From assembly GCF_003606385.1 (NCBI RefSeq), contig NZ_CP032514.1, positions 2,790,001 through 2,854,000 on the forward strand: 64,000 nucleotides of DNA, in the 5' to 3' direction. The translations under genes were made by a program, and so were the position numbers. This document shows positions 45,758 through 53,427 of the stretch, piece after piece (within the stretch, counting starts at the first letter, position 1; each line of letters opens with the position of its first letter). This DNA comes from Actinomyces lilanjuaniae (GTDB lineage: Bacteria > Actinomycetota > Actinomycetes > Actinomycetales > Actinomycetaceae). The notes beneath the pieces are model-generated. The model ran no database searches. It saw only the letters and a list, made by a program, of their open reading frames with translations, and was not told the DNA's origin.

Positions 45758-46665
45758 TGCCACCCCGAGCCCTCCCGCCCTACCACCGACTCCTGCTGCG
45801 CGGAGACAGGGGCCGTCCCCGCGCCAGGTACGAGCCGTCGCGCCAAGACAGATGCAGCCCTACGCATGGCCGAGCGTGAGCGCACGGGGTCCTCCCCCCG
45901 AGCAGCACGCTGGACGACAGCACGGTCCCTGGGAACAGACCCCAGGACACGACACCCGGTGATGCGCTCGAGGTCAGCAGCGGTCACGTCCTCGCCCGAG
46001 CCACGCACCACCAGTCTCACCGGGTCGGTCTCCCCCGCACCCTTGTGGGCGGCGTCCTGGCAGCCGCTGCTGATCGTGTCCTCCCCCTGTCCCAGGGCGG
46101 AGGCCCGCAGCCTGGGGACGAGCACCTCCGCCGCGACCGCCGAGGACAGGTCGCGCCCGGTGAGCAGCAGGACCTGGGCGCACACCGGGACGGGCATGCC
46201 TCGGGGCAGGTCCACCAGGACCACCTCGTGCTCGCGGGCCACTGCTGTCAGCACGGCGTGCACGCACCCGGGAAGGCGGCCGTCCTCCCCTGTGGCCGGG
46301 CCACCTCTGGCGTCCCCGGTGAGGACCGACACAGTGTGCCATACCGGTAGCGCCCCGACCAGACGCGCGGCCCGGAAGGCAGTCTCCTGGGTCGGCAGGT
46401 CGGCCCAGCGCAGACCGGGCAGGACGTCGTCGCCCAGGAGCAGTCCCAGACCGCCCGCCGGGTCCAGGTCAACAGCCGCCGTACGACAGCCCCTGCGCCC
46501 AAGAGCCCAGGCCAGGTGAAGCAGGAGCGTGCTCGCCCCCAGGCCGCCCCGGGCACCAGTGACCGCGAGGAGGCGCGCCCCGCCAGCACCACCGTCGGCA
46601 CGGTGCTGCCGACGGGCGGAGCCCGGTGCGGGATCTGGGGAAGGCTGGGGCAGTAGGTCAGGCAT
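45754..46665 (-). CDS. septum-site-determining/CpaE-TadZ-like protein (Ssd)
   Basis: A 303-residue MinD/ParA-superfamily protein. The deviant Walker A is GARGGLGASTLLLHLAWALG (lacking the signature KGG lysine), followed by TAAVDLDPAGGLGLLLGDD and VVLVDLPRGMPVP. This combination matches the actinobacterial Ssd/TadZ proteins that place tad machinery and affect septation. No receiver domain remains. ATG 46665 has AGAGGA upstream; the open frame above it has no support. First gene of locus 1, divergent from the HAD gene across a repeat-rich gap. Confidence 0.85.
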   Translation of the reverse strand: MPDLLPQPSPDPAPGSARRQHRADGGAGGARLLAVTGARGGLGASTLLLHLAWALGRRGCRTAAVDLDPAGGLGLLLGDDVLPGLRWADLPTQETAFRAARLVGALPVWHTVSVLTGDARGGPATGEDGRLPGCVHAVLTAVAREHEVVLVDLPRGMPVPVCAQVLLLTGRDLSSAVAAEVLVPRLRASALGQGEDTISSGCQDAAHKGAGETDPVRLVVRGSGEDVTAADLERITGCRVLGSVPRDRAVVQRAARGEDPVRSRSAMRRAASVLARRLVPGAGTAPVSAQQESVVGREGSGWQ

Positions 46666-46921
46666 CAGTGTCCTCTCCGGCTCCGGCCGCAGCCGAGGCA
46701 CAAGCACGTAGAAGTTTGCGGGGGACGGGGCATTGCAGGGTATGAGGGCTCCAGGGTGCGCGTCCTGGCCCCGGCACAGGACCTCGCTGCGGCAACCCTG
46801 TGAAGAACGGCCGCGTCATGCGTCCTGTGGTGACTGGTCACAGCCGTGAGCAGGAGGCGCGCACGGATCGGAGGCAGGACGGGCACCGCAGTGCCCGGGC
46901 GAGACTCGGACAGGACGCAGT

Positions 46922-46976
46922 CCAGACCTGGGCCAGACCTGAACCAGACCCGGTCCAGGCCTGGTCCAGAAGCGGG
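46922..46976. repeat. five 11-bp tandem direct repeats in ssd-HAD intergenic region
   Basis: Units at 46922, 46933, 46944, 46955 and 46966 read CCAGACCTGGG, CCAGACCTGAA, CCAGACCCGGT, CCAGGCCTGGT and CCAGAAGCGGG. The first four bases are invariant and the period is exactly 11 bp, so all lie on one helix face. Confidence 0.85.
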
Positions 46977-46986
46977 CAGGACGCGC

Positions 46987-47032
46987 AAAGGCACGGAAAA
47001 TATGGGAAAAGGCGCGGAAAAGACGGGGAAAA
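46987..47032. promoter_or_regulatory. phased A-tracts (predicted intrinsic bend) upstream of the HAD gene
   Basis: AAA at 46987-46989 and AAAA at 46997-47000, 47007-47010, 47018-47021 and 47029-47032 recur every 10-11 bases in otherwise GC-rich DNA. Phasing with the helical repeat predicts curvature. It lies 50-95 bp before the HAD start and directly after the 11-bp repeats. Confidence 0.7.
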
Positions 47033-47081
47033 GACGTAGCAACCTGGTGCAACCACGGCCGCGCAGTGTGATGATAGGGCC

Positions 47082-47930
47082 ATGAGCCCCACAAGCTCCG
47101 TGACCCCTGAGCAGGACACCGGCCGCCCGGCAGCGTACTTTGATCTTGACAAGACCATCCTGGCGACCTCCACCGCCTTTGCCCTGAGCACACCGATGCA
47201 CCGCTCGGGCCTGCTGTCCACCGTGGCCCTGGCCCGTGGTGTCGTGGCTCAGCTGCCCTACCTGCTGATAGGAGCAGGCGCCTCCCGTACGAACCGCCTC
47301 ATGGACCGCCTGGCGACCCTGACCGCCGGAGTGCCACGCAGGCGGCTGCAGGAGGTTGTCGAGGGCGCGCTGGCCACCGCTATCGAGCCCGCCGTCTACG
47401 CCGAGGCGCTCGACCTCATCGCCGGGCACCGCCAGGCCGGTCACGACGTCGTCGTCGTCTCCGCCTCCCTGGCCGAGATCGTCGAGCCAGTCGCCCGGGT
47501 GCTCGGAGCCGACCGGGCCGTGGCGACCACCCTGGAGGTGGACGCCGACGGCCGCTTCACCGGGCGCATCCGGCGCCGCCTCCTCCACGAGGAGAAGAGC
47601 CGCGCCCTGATGGAGGACGCCCAGACCCACGGCGTGGACCTCACTCGCTCCTGGGCCTACTCGGACTCCTCCTCCGACGAGCCGATGCTGACCGCCGTCG
47701 GGCACCCTGTCGCCGTCAACCCTGACCGGAGCCTGAGGAGGCTGGCTGAGTCCCGGGGCTGGCCGGTACGAGACTTTGAGCGGCCCGTCACGCTGCGTAC
47801 CACGTGGCAGTCCCGCTGGCCCGCCCTGCCGCGTCCCCGCGGCCCCCTGCCCAGCGCGCTGGCAGGCAGTCTCTGCGTGCTGGCAACCGCTGGCACCACA
47901 GCCTGGCTGGTGGCCCGCCGCCCGGGGTGA
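47082..47930 (+). CDS. HAD-IB family hydrolase (SerB-like)
   Basis: A 282-residue haloacid-dehalogenase phosphatase. Motif I is AAYFDLDKTIL with nucleophile Asp21 and Asp23; motif II VVVVSASLAEIVEP; motif III lysine in LLHEEKSRALM; motif IV WAYSDSSSDEPML. A C-terminal membrane segment (ALAGSLCVLATAGTTAWLVA) anchors it. HAD-IB proteins of this type sit beside ssd-tad clusters across actinobacteria, though their substrate is unknown. The ATG has only a weak upstream AGGG. Confidence 0.9.
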   Translation: MSPTSSVTPEQDTGRPAAYFDLDKTILATSTAFALSTPMHRSGLLSTVALARGVVAQLPYLLIGAGASRTNRLMDRLATLTAGVPRRRLQEVVEGALATAIEPAVYAEALDLIAGHRQAGHDVVVVSASLAEIVEPVARVLGADRAVATTLEVDADGRFTGRIRRRLLHEEKSRALMEDAQTHGVDLTRSWAYSDSSSDEPMLTAVGHPVAVNPDRSLRRLAESRGWPVRDFERPVTLRTTWQSRWPALPRPRGPLPSALAGSLCVLATAGTTAWLVARRPG

Positions 47931-47970
47931 GGGCACCTGAGCCTGCTGGTCCACAGTCAGGTCCGCCGGG

Positions 47971-48972
47971 CTAGCCCGCCTTCCAGGTCCCAGCCTGCAC
48001 CGCCCGGCACAGGGACTCTGCCTCCTCCAGGCCATGGAGAATCGCCTCGGCCTGCCACTGCACCCAGGACACCACCCCGTCCAGGCTGCCGGAGGCGTAG
48101 GCGCTCAGCGCCTCGGCGTAGGACGCCGGAGACCGGGCGGCCCACAGGTCCGTCACAGCCGTCCCCGTGGGCTCTAGGCCGTCACGAGTGACGAGGTGGC
48201 GGGCGAGGAGCCTGCCGAGGGCGGCACTGCCCACGGTGAAGGGTCGTACCACCGCTGTCTCCGCGTGAACGACTGCGGCTCGCACCAGGGCCGGGGCACC
48301 GGGAACGTCCACCATATCTATCAGCGCACCGACCCGGGTGACCAGCTCCTCCCCCTGCGGGGCCTGAATCGACCCGCCTTCCCGGGGGAGCGCGCCGGGC
48401 GCGCGTGGTGCGGCGACGTCCTCCAGAGCGATCTGGCCGCAGGCCGCCAGCGGTGCGGTCACGTCACGGTGCAGCGCAGCCAGCAGTCCCCGCGCCGGGG
48501 GAGCGGACGGACGTCCGGCTCCGACCAGGTCTGGCATCCACCCCACCACTCGGCTCCCTGCGCGCCACAGGCCTGCCACCGCGTCCAGGGCCGGGTCGCC
48601 CGTGGTCACCTCCTCCAACCCCGCCACCACATGCTCACGCAGCACGTCGACAGGCACCACTACACCATCCACGCCCCCCGAGGCGGCCGCGCAGCGCACG
48701 GACGCCTCAGCCCGCGCCTCGCGCCACCGGCGCCTCAGGGCCTCGTGCCATCTCAGCCTGGCTGAGGCCTCACGGACGACCTCCTCAGCCCGCGCTACCC
48801 GCCGGTCACCCGCGATGGCCTCCAGGGCGGCCAGTACTGCTGGACCCCCGGCGGCCTCGACCCCTTCCCGGGAAACCCGGGAAAACCGTCTAGCGGAGGT
48901 GGGAGCCGACTCCGGCTCCACCCTGTCGCGAATGTGCCTACGACCGGCGGAAGGGCTCGTCGTACTGTTCAC
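47971..48972 (-). CDS. Fic-like protein with degenerate active site
   Basis: A 333-residue helical protein. Its C-terminal half resembles the Fic/Doc fold: PALVRAAVVHAETAVVRPF, TVGSAALGRLLARHLVTRDG, then a tail SPASYAEALSAYASGSLDGV and VVSWVQWQAEAILHGLEEAE. Catalytic Fic proteins have HPFxxGNGRxxR; here Arg replaces the His (VRPF) and the loop reads TVGSAALGR, so AMP transfer is unlikely. The N-terminal half is Ala/Arg-rich helices. The GTG at 48972 is the best start. Such Fic-like genes accompany actinobacterial HAD/ssd/tad loci. Confidence 0.65.
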   Translation of the reverse strand: MNSTTSPSAGRRHIRDRVEPESAPTSARRFSRVSREGVEAAGGPAVLAALEAIAGDRRVARAEEVVREASARLRWHEALRRRWREARAEASVRCAAASGGVDGVVVPVDVLREHVVAGLEEVTTGDPALDAVAGLWRAGSRVVGWMPDLVGAGRPSAPPARGLLAALHRDVTAPLAACGQIALEDVAAPRAPGALPREGGSIQAPQGEELVTRVGALIDMVDVPGAPALVRAAVVHAETAVVRPFTVGSAALGRLLARHLVTRDGLEPTGTAVTDLWAARSPASYAEALSAYASGSLDGVVSWVQWQAEAILHGLEEAESLCRAVQAGTWKAG

Positions 48973-49155
48973 AGCGTCACTGTCGCACACGGCGCAAGCC
49001 AGCACCGCCTGCGCGCAGAGACTGCAGGACCCACCAGGCAGCCAGGCCAGGGCAACAGGCCCGAGGCGACCTCCCTCGACCAATAAGCACGAGTTTGCAC
49101 GTTTTCAACTGAACCGAGACTCGGGGGCTCATCCAGATCCGCGCCACCACGCCAT

Positions 49156-49221
49156 CCGTTAGCATAACGGCAGAGATCTCATTGTGATCATCTGCAACAG
49201 GTAACGGGTGTGAGCACCCGT
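49156..49221. other. two short perfect hairpins upstream of a membrane protein gene
   Basis: CCGTTA-GCA-TAACGG at 49156-49170 and ACGGGTG-TGAG-CACCCGT at 49204-49221. Both lie in the 322-bp gap between the divergent Fic-like and membrane protein genes, within 140 bp of the ATG at 49295. They could be leader structures. Confidence 0.4.
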
Positions 49222-49294
49222 GCCAGGCCTGCGGAAGGCCTCCGGAGGGGACAGCGTGTCCTCGCGCCGCCAGCGCCCCTCTAGACTACTCTCG

Positions 49295-50251
49295 ATGAGT
49301 ACCTCCCCCTCCCTTCACTATCTTGCGCAGCCACCGGTGCCGCCCCCCGGCACTGGCACGGCTGCCGCTCCGCGGGGCCGACGCCGCGACCACGCCCTGG
49401 CCGTAGGCATCGGCACCGTTCTGACCCCGGTCTCCCTGACGGTCATCGGCCTGGCTGCTACCAGGGACGCCTCAGGCCTGGTCCTCCAGTCCGTCCTTAT
49501 GCTGGCGGTCTTTGGTGCCCTGTGCGCCTCAGCTGCCACCTTCTTCGCGGCCCGCTCCTCGGCGGGAGCCCTGGCCACCGGATTGACAGCCCTCCTGGCC
49601 CAGATGGTGATCCTGCTGGCCCCCGGGCACATTGTCACTATCTCCGCGCCCTGGTCCAGGCCTCTCGCCCACACCTGGATGGTGCTGGTCATGGCAGGCC
49701 TATGGCTAGGTGGAGCCTGGGGGATGCGCCTAGCCCGTCGCGGAGGGCACGTCCAGGGCCGCCTGGCCTTCAGGCTCACGCAGTCGGACAAGGAGGTCGG
49801 CACGACGCCGACGCCACCTCCCTCCCGGCGACGCGACCACCTTGCCTCGCTTCCCTGGGTCCTGGGCAGCCTCGTCCTGACCGCTGCCATCTTGAGCAGG
49901 TACTACCGGATCGCTGTCTCCCCCGGCGTGCACCTGAGCCTGGTGACCACCGCCAGCATCCTGGCAGCGCTGGCCCTGCTGGTGGCCGCGGGGGCGTCTG
50001 TCGGCCGTTCGACCCTGGGCGCACGGGTCACCGGGCTGCTCCTTGTCCTCGTCTCGCTGCCACCTCTGATCAGCACCGCCGTTGCTGAGAGATGGCCTGT
50101 GCACCACCTGCTGCCGCGTGGTCCGGGCCCCGTCGTCACGGCCGCTATCGGCCTGACCCTCCTGGTCCTGGGCTGGGGCGGGCACGCCGCCCGTCGCCAG
50201 GCGCGCACGAGAGAGCTGGACGCTCTGCGCGCTAGTCACCAGGAGCCCTGA
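49295..50251 (+). CDS. integral membrane protein, unknown function
   Basis: A 318-residue protein with about eight hydrophobic segments, grouped 4+4 (for example GIGTVLTPVSLTVIGLA, MLAVFGALCASAATFFAA, ALLAQMVILLAPGHIV, LAHTWMVLVMAGLWLGGAWG, then a polar loop to about residue 190 and four more). I do not recognise a named family. ATG 49295 (MSTSPSLHYLAQ) is preferred to the open upstream frame since it stands just before the Pro-rich leader. A strong hairpin follows the stop directly, so the gene is probably transcribed alone. Confidence 0.75.
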   Translation: MSTSPSLHYLAQPPVPPPGTGTAAAPRGRRRDHALAVGIGTVLTPVSLTVIGLAATRDASGLVLQSVLMLAVFGALCASAATFFAARSSAGALATGLTALLAQMVILLAPGHIVTISAPWSRPLAHTWMVLVMAGLWLGGAWGMRLARRGGHVQGRLAFRLTQSDKEVGTTPTPPPSRRRDHLASLPWVLGSLVLTAAILSRYYRIAVSPGVHLSLVTTASILAALALLVAAGASVGRSTLGARVTGLLLVLVSLPPLISTAVAERWPVHHLLPRGPGPVVTAAIGLTLLVLGWGGHAARRQARTRELDALRASHQEP

Positions 50252-50275
50252 CAGGCCCCTGACCGCAGGGGCCTG
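50252..50275 (+). terminator. terminator of the membrane protein gene
   Basis: CAGGCCCCTG (50252-50261) and CAGGGGCCTG (50266-50275) form a perfect 10-bp stem with a 4-base loop, starting at the base after the stop codon. Confidence 0.8.
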
Positions 50276-50285
50276 CCGCACGCGC

Positions 50286-50312
50286 GGGGAGTGCAGCGCT
50301 GCTGTACTCCCC
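50286..50312 (+). other. long leader hairpin before the antitoxin-like gene
   Basis: GGGGAGTGCAGC pairs with GCTGTACTCCCC around a 3-base loop, with one G-T wobble. It sits 130 bases before the small gene at 50444. It may be a second terminator or part of that gene's leader. Confidence 0.5.
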
Positions 50313-50443
50313 GGGTCACTCGTGACGGCGTCACGCACAGCTCCCACAGGCCAGTACTCGCCTCAGGAACACAGACCTGGCACCATATGCCACGAGGCCG
50401 ACGTCAGCCGACGCCGCGCCACCCGACGGAAGGAGGCACCACC

Positions 50444-50626
50444 ATGGGACTTGAGGACCTGACGAAGAAGGCCAGCGAGGCTCTGGGCTCCGACAAGGCG
50501 GAGGAGATCAGCGACAAGACGCTCAACACTGCTGCGGGTGTCGCTAAGAAGGTGACCGGCGGCAAGGCTGACGCCACGATCGACTCTGTTCGCGACGCCG
50601 CCGACAGAAAGATCGGCCGCGACTGA
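50444..50626 (+). CDS. MT0933-type antitoxin-like small protein
   Basis: A 60-residue protein, MGLEDLTKKASEALGSDKAE followed by a helix and a Gly-rich turn, KKVTGGKADATIDSVRDAAD. This matches the MT0933/Rv0909 antitoxin family, which in mycobacteria partners a START-like toxin. No toxin gene adjoins it here; in many actinobacteria family members stand alone, with unclear role. A near-consensus GGAAGGAGG precedes the ATG, predicting strong translation. Confidence 0.85.
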   Translation: MGLEDLTKKASEALGSDKAEEISDKTLNTAAGVAKKVTGGKADATIDSVRDAADRKIGRD

Positions 50627-50664
50627 GACCCTGAGCCAGGAATCGCGGTCTTCTGATCGCAGGG

Positions 50665-50698
50665 CGAGTGCCCCGCACCTTCCGGTGCGGGGCACTCG
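50665..50698 (+). terminator. terminator after the antitoxin-like gene
   Basis: CGAGTGCCCCGCACC (50665-50679) and its complement at 50684-50698 form a perfect 15-bp stem closed by TTCC. It is 39 bases after the stop codon. Confidence 0.85.
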
Positions 50699-50803
50699 TG
50701 CTGTCGCCAAGGCTTGCGAAGGCCCCACACGGGCACCGACAGCGCTGCAAGCACTGCTGAACTGACTTCCTCCTCACCCGGCTCCTGTCGGCCTTCTGTC
50801 CTG

Positions 50804-51538
50804 TCAGGCTCGCTGACGCACCCCTCGGGACAGCCCTAGGACAGTGACGGCAAGACCGGTGACACCGCACAGCAGCGCCCCCAGCAGCATGGCACCAGCC
50901 ATCACAAGACGGTCGGTGCGCAGCGGCGGCCCCACAAGCATCCCCTCGGTGCCACCCTCACAGCGCACCGTGTAGGTCCCGCTGGTAGAGGCGGTGAACC
51001 GGGCATAGGGAATACCCTGCTCCGGCACGCTCTTGGAGACTGCGGCCCCGTCAGGGCCGGTAACCGTGCACTCCGTGGTCTGCTCCTGGGAGCCGGAGTA
51101 GACCATGGCCTGGGTCCCCTCCTGAAGGTAGACGGCCCCCGACGTCCCTAGGACCGTCGTCTCCGCACCACTCCAGTCCACGGCCAGGCGGAACGCGCCA
51201 GCCACGAGAACCAAGGGCACGACCAGCATCAGCACCAGCCCGACGGCCACCGTACGCCACCGGCCGCGCCCTGCGCTCCTGCGAACCGAACGCTCACTAC
51301 GGCGGCTGTCCGACCTGCTGGTCCAGCGCTCCAGGCTCACGCCACCTGGTGGCGAGACCCACCCGGAGGAGGCCTGGACGGCTGCGGGCAGCGTATGCGT
51401 CGCCTGCTCCCCACCAGCGGGGTCAGGAGCCGTCCCAGCAGGCTCGATACCCTGCTCAGCCAGAACCGCCGCCAGCTCATCAGGGCTGACACGCCTACCG
51501 TAGCGAGGCTGGCCGTCGTCGGTCTCGAAGGAGCTCAC
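50804..51538 (-). CDS. two-TM membrane protein with extracytoplasmic beta domain
   Basis: A 244-residue protein. The N-terminal ~95 residues are cytoplasmic and polar (RRSERSVRRSAGRGRWR at the membrane border). One membrane segment (VAVGLVLMLVVPLVLVAGAF), an extracytoplasmic domain of about 90 residues with TTECTVTGPDGAAVS and ARFTASTSGTYTVRCEG, and a second membrane segment (LVMAGAMLLGALLCGVTGLA) follow. Two cysteines in the outer domain could pair. GTG 51538 has GAGGAG upstream. No family recognised with certainty. Confidence 0.7.
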   Translation of the reverse strand: MSSFETDDGQPRYGRRVSPDELAAVLAEQGIEPAGTAPDPAGGEQATHTLPAAVQASSGWVSPPGGVSLERWTSRSDSRRSERSVRRSAGRGRWRTVAVGLVLMLVVPLVLVAGAFRLAVDWSGAETTVLGTSGAVYLQEGTQAMVYSGSQEQTTECTVTGPDGAAVSKSVPEQGIPYARFTASTSGTYTVRCEGGTEGMLVGPPLRTDRLVMAGAMLLGALLCGVTGLAVTVLGLSRGVRQRA

Positions 51539-51596
51539 AGCGTGCTCCTCATGCGCTTGTACCTGTCATGTGCTCATAGGGCTGCGGCAGGCCGCC

Positions 51597-52058
51597 TCAG
51601 GAGCGCGCCCCGATCCTGACCGAGCTGCGCACGAGCTCGACGAAGAGACGAACGAGCAGGATCAGGGTCACGTTCCACGGGGCGCGCATGAGCAGGTCGA
51701 CCACGAACTCGCTGAAGCTGAACTCAGTCTCGTAGGTGCGGGAGTTGAAGTGGTTGGCCCCCGCGTTGTAGCCCGAGTAGAGCCAGTTCACGACGATAGC
51801 GACGACAGCCACGACAAGGACAGCCCTCCCGTATCGCTCCACGTAGCCCTTTGAGGTGTCGAAGAGGTTCCCGAAGAAGGAGTCAGGGGCCTGGGGCGGG
51901 TAGGGCTGGCCCGGCGCCCCGGCTCCCGGCGCGGGAGCGCTGACGGTAGGGGCCGCCTGGAACTGCTGGGATGGGTAGGGCTGGCCAGGAGCGGGGGCCG
52001 AGGGTGCCGAGGGCTGCTGAGGGTAGTAGGGCTGGCCAGGGACAGGGGACTGGGTCAT
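51597..52058 (-). CDS. DUF4282-like membrane protein
   Basis: A 153-residue protein. The first 60 residues are Pro/Gln/Tyr-rich repeats (QPYYPQQPSAPSAPAPGQPY), typical of disordered tails. A cytoplasmic helix FFGNLFDTSKGYVERYGR precedes a membrane segment (AVLVVAVVAIVVNWLYSG) and a second (APWNVTLILLVRLFVELVRS). The two-helix layout with LVRLFVELV fits DUF4282. Same strand as, and 59 bases before, the previous gene. Confidence 0.6.
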   Translation of the reverse strand: MTQSPVPGQPYYPQQPSAPSAPAPGQPYPSQQFQAAPTVSAPAPGAGAPGQPYPPQAPDSFFGNLFDTSKGYVERYGRAVLVVAVVAIVVNWLYSGYNAGANHFNSRTYETEFSFSEFVVDLLMRAPWNVTLILLVRLFVELVRSSVRIGARS

Positions 52059-52228
52059 GACGAGGTCTCTTCCTTTGCTATCAGGGACACGGGCACACTA
52101 CCGTGCCCCCAGGTCAGGACGAAAGCCGGGCGACAGCTCTCACACCTGGCAGACCTGGCACAGCCGTGGTACCGAAGAGTGCCGGAGGGTACCGTCGGAT
52201 ACGACGCCGCAGCCGGGGCTAGCCGGGG

Positions 52229-52753
52229 CTACAGCAGCTCGATCCACCGCTCTACGGTCTCGACCTGGCTGTCAGTGACCTCCTGGCCGGAGAGGTCCAC
52301 AAGCGCGACCTGCAACCCTCTGCCTACCGCCCAGGTGGTCCCCCTGCTCTCATAGGGCCACGAGGTCTGGTAGTCCTGACGTGCCAGGAGAGTGCTCCCG
52401 TCGGACAGCGCCGTACGCTCCCCGACAGGACGGTAGCCGCGGGTGACGGCGCGGGCAGCGTTCATTGCCAGGTCCAGGGCCTGGTACACGTCGGCAGCGG
52501 TCACGGACTGGGCCGTCATGAGCACGCTGGAGCTGTCCGAGGGATCTGTCCACCGCGTGGTCCACAGACCAGACTGGGGCACGGTCCGGTCCCAGCCGGA
52601 GGGGACCGCCAGGGCGAGGCTGCCGTCCTGCGGCCTGTCCCACCCGGCCCCGGGGCCGGGACCGGAGGAGCACCCCGCCACCACCGTGGCCGCCAGGCCA
52701 GCCGAGGCGCTCAGAGCCGCCGCGATCCCGGCCCTTCTTGAGGAGCGCGTCAT
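52229..52753 (-). CDS. lipoprotein, fourth gene of coupled operon (LpqN/PsbP-like candidate)
   Basis: A 174-residue lipoprotein whose ATG overlaps the previous stop as ATGA. Signal RRAGIAAALSASAGLAATVV ends in lipobox VAGC (residues 24-27). The mature part starts DGSLALAVPSGWDRTVP, resembling the opening of LpqN/PsbP-like small lipoproteins, and ends VALVDLSGQEVTDSQVETVE. It shares overall size and strand/helix order with the two genes upstream. Family match is inference; no catalytic motif is visible. Confidence 0.7.
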   Translation of the reverse strand: MTRSSRRAGIAAALSASAGLAATVVAGCSSGPGPGAGWDRPQDGSLALAVPSGWDRTVPQSGLWTTRWTDPSDSSSVLMTAQSVTAADVYQALDLAMNAARAVTRGYRPVGERTALSDGSTLLARQDYQTSWPYESRGTTWAVGRGLQVALVDLSGQEVTDSQVETVERWIELL

Positions 52754-53427
52754 GACTGCCTCCTGACGAGGTCCAGGGTGTCCTCGACGCCGTTGCGCAG
52801 CCCGTCGTCGGTATAGGTCCCCAGCAGAGTCACCACACCCGCGCCGACACCTGAGGCAAGAATCCACGTCCAGCCGCACCACAGGCCCTCAGGCCCCCAG
52901 GAGAAGGCGGTGCGTTCCACAGCCGTGCCGCTGTCACGCTGCCAGGAGACACGGGCGAGCTGGGCGTAGCCGGTAACGAGCCCGGCCACAGCCAGGTCCA
53001 CCGTCTGCCTAAGGCCGTCGGCAGTCGTGGTGGTGTCCAGCGCGGAGACCATGAGCCGCTGGTCAAAGCCCTCCTGGGAGGAGGCGGCCATGTCGTAGGA
53101 CACCGTGTACGGTCCCCAGTCGCGGTGGGGCGTGGGCCCCTCCATGGCGGACAGCAGGCTGAAGGAGATCCCGGAGACGTTGACCGGGATCCAGTCCGTG
53201 GGCTGCTCCTGGGGGCCTGGGGAGGGGTCATGAGGCTGGGCCACCTCGGCCACGGCCTGCATCGCGTCGTTGGGGGCGGTCTCCTCCGAGCGGGCACAGG
53301 CAGAAACCATCCCCGCTGCCGCGCCCCCGGCCCCCGAGACCAGCAGGCTGCGGCGGCGCACAGCCTGCCGCTGGCCTGCGGCCCCACACCCTGGCACGGA
53401 CCCGGCCGGGTTCTCCCCGCGCCTCAT
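52750..53427 (-). CDS. Tat-type lipoprotein, third gene of coupled operon
   Basis: A 225-residue exported protein. The N-terminus carries a twin-arginine-like motif RRRSLLVSGAGGAAAGMV followed by lipobox VSAC. After an acidic linker the folded domain reads DWIPVNVSGISFSLLSAMEG, MAASSQEGFDQRLMVSALDT, then a final helix GLRNGVEDTLDLVRR. Start and stop overlap both neighbours as ATGA. Distant likeness to the neighbouring lipoproteins suggests tandem duplication. Confidence 0.7.
   Translation of the reverse strand: MRRGENPAGSVPGCGAAGQRQAVRRRSLLVSGAGGAAAGMVSACARSEETAPNDAMQAVAEVAQPHDPSPGPQEQPTDWIPVNVSGISFSLLSAMEGPTPHRDWGPYTVSYDMAASSQEGFDQRLMVSALDTTTTADGLRQTVDLAVAGLVTGYAQLARVSWQRDSGTAVERTAFSWGPEGLWCGWTWILASGVGAGVVTLLGTYTDDGLRNGVEDTLDLVRRQS

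Noticed and set aside
46922..47032. Iteron-type replication origin
   Set aside because: No rep gene, DnaA boxes or AT-rich melting region adjoin; a regulatory array is more likely.
46666..48035. Long minus-strand frame through the HAD gene and repeat array
   Set aside because: It lies antisense to a clear HAD-IB hydrolase and continues into the Fic-like gene in the wrong frame.
49150..49222. tRNA gene
   Set aside because: The hairpins do not form a cloverleaf and no T-arm GTTCGA motif is present.
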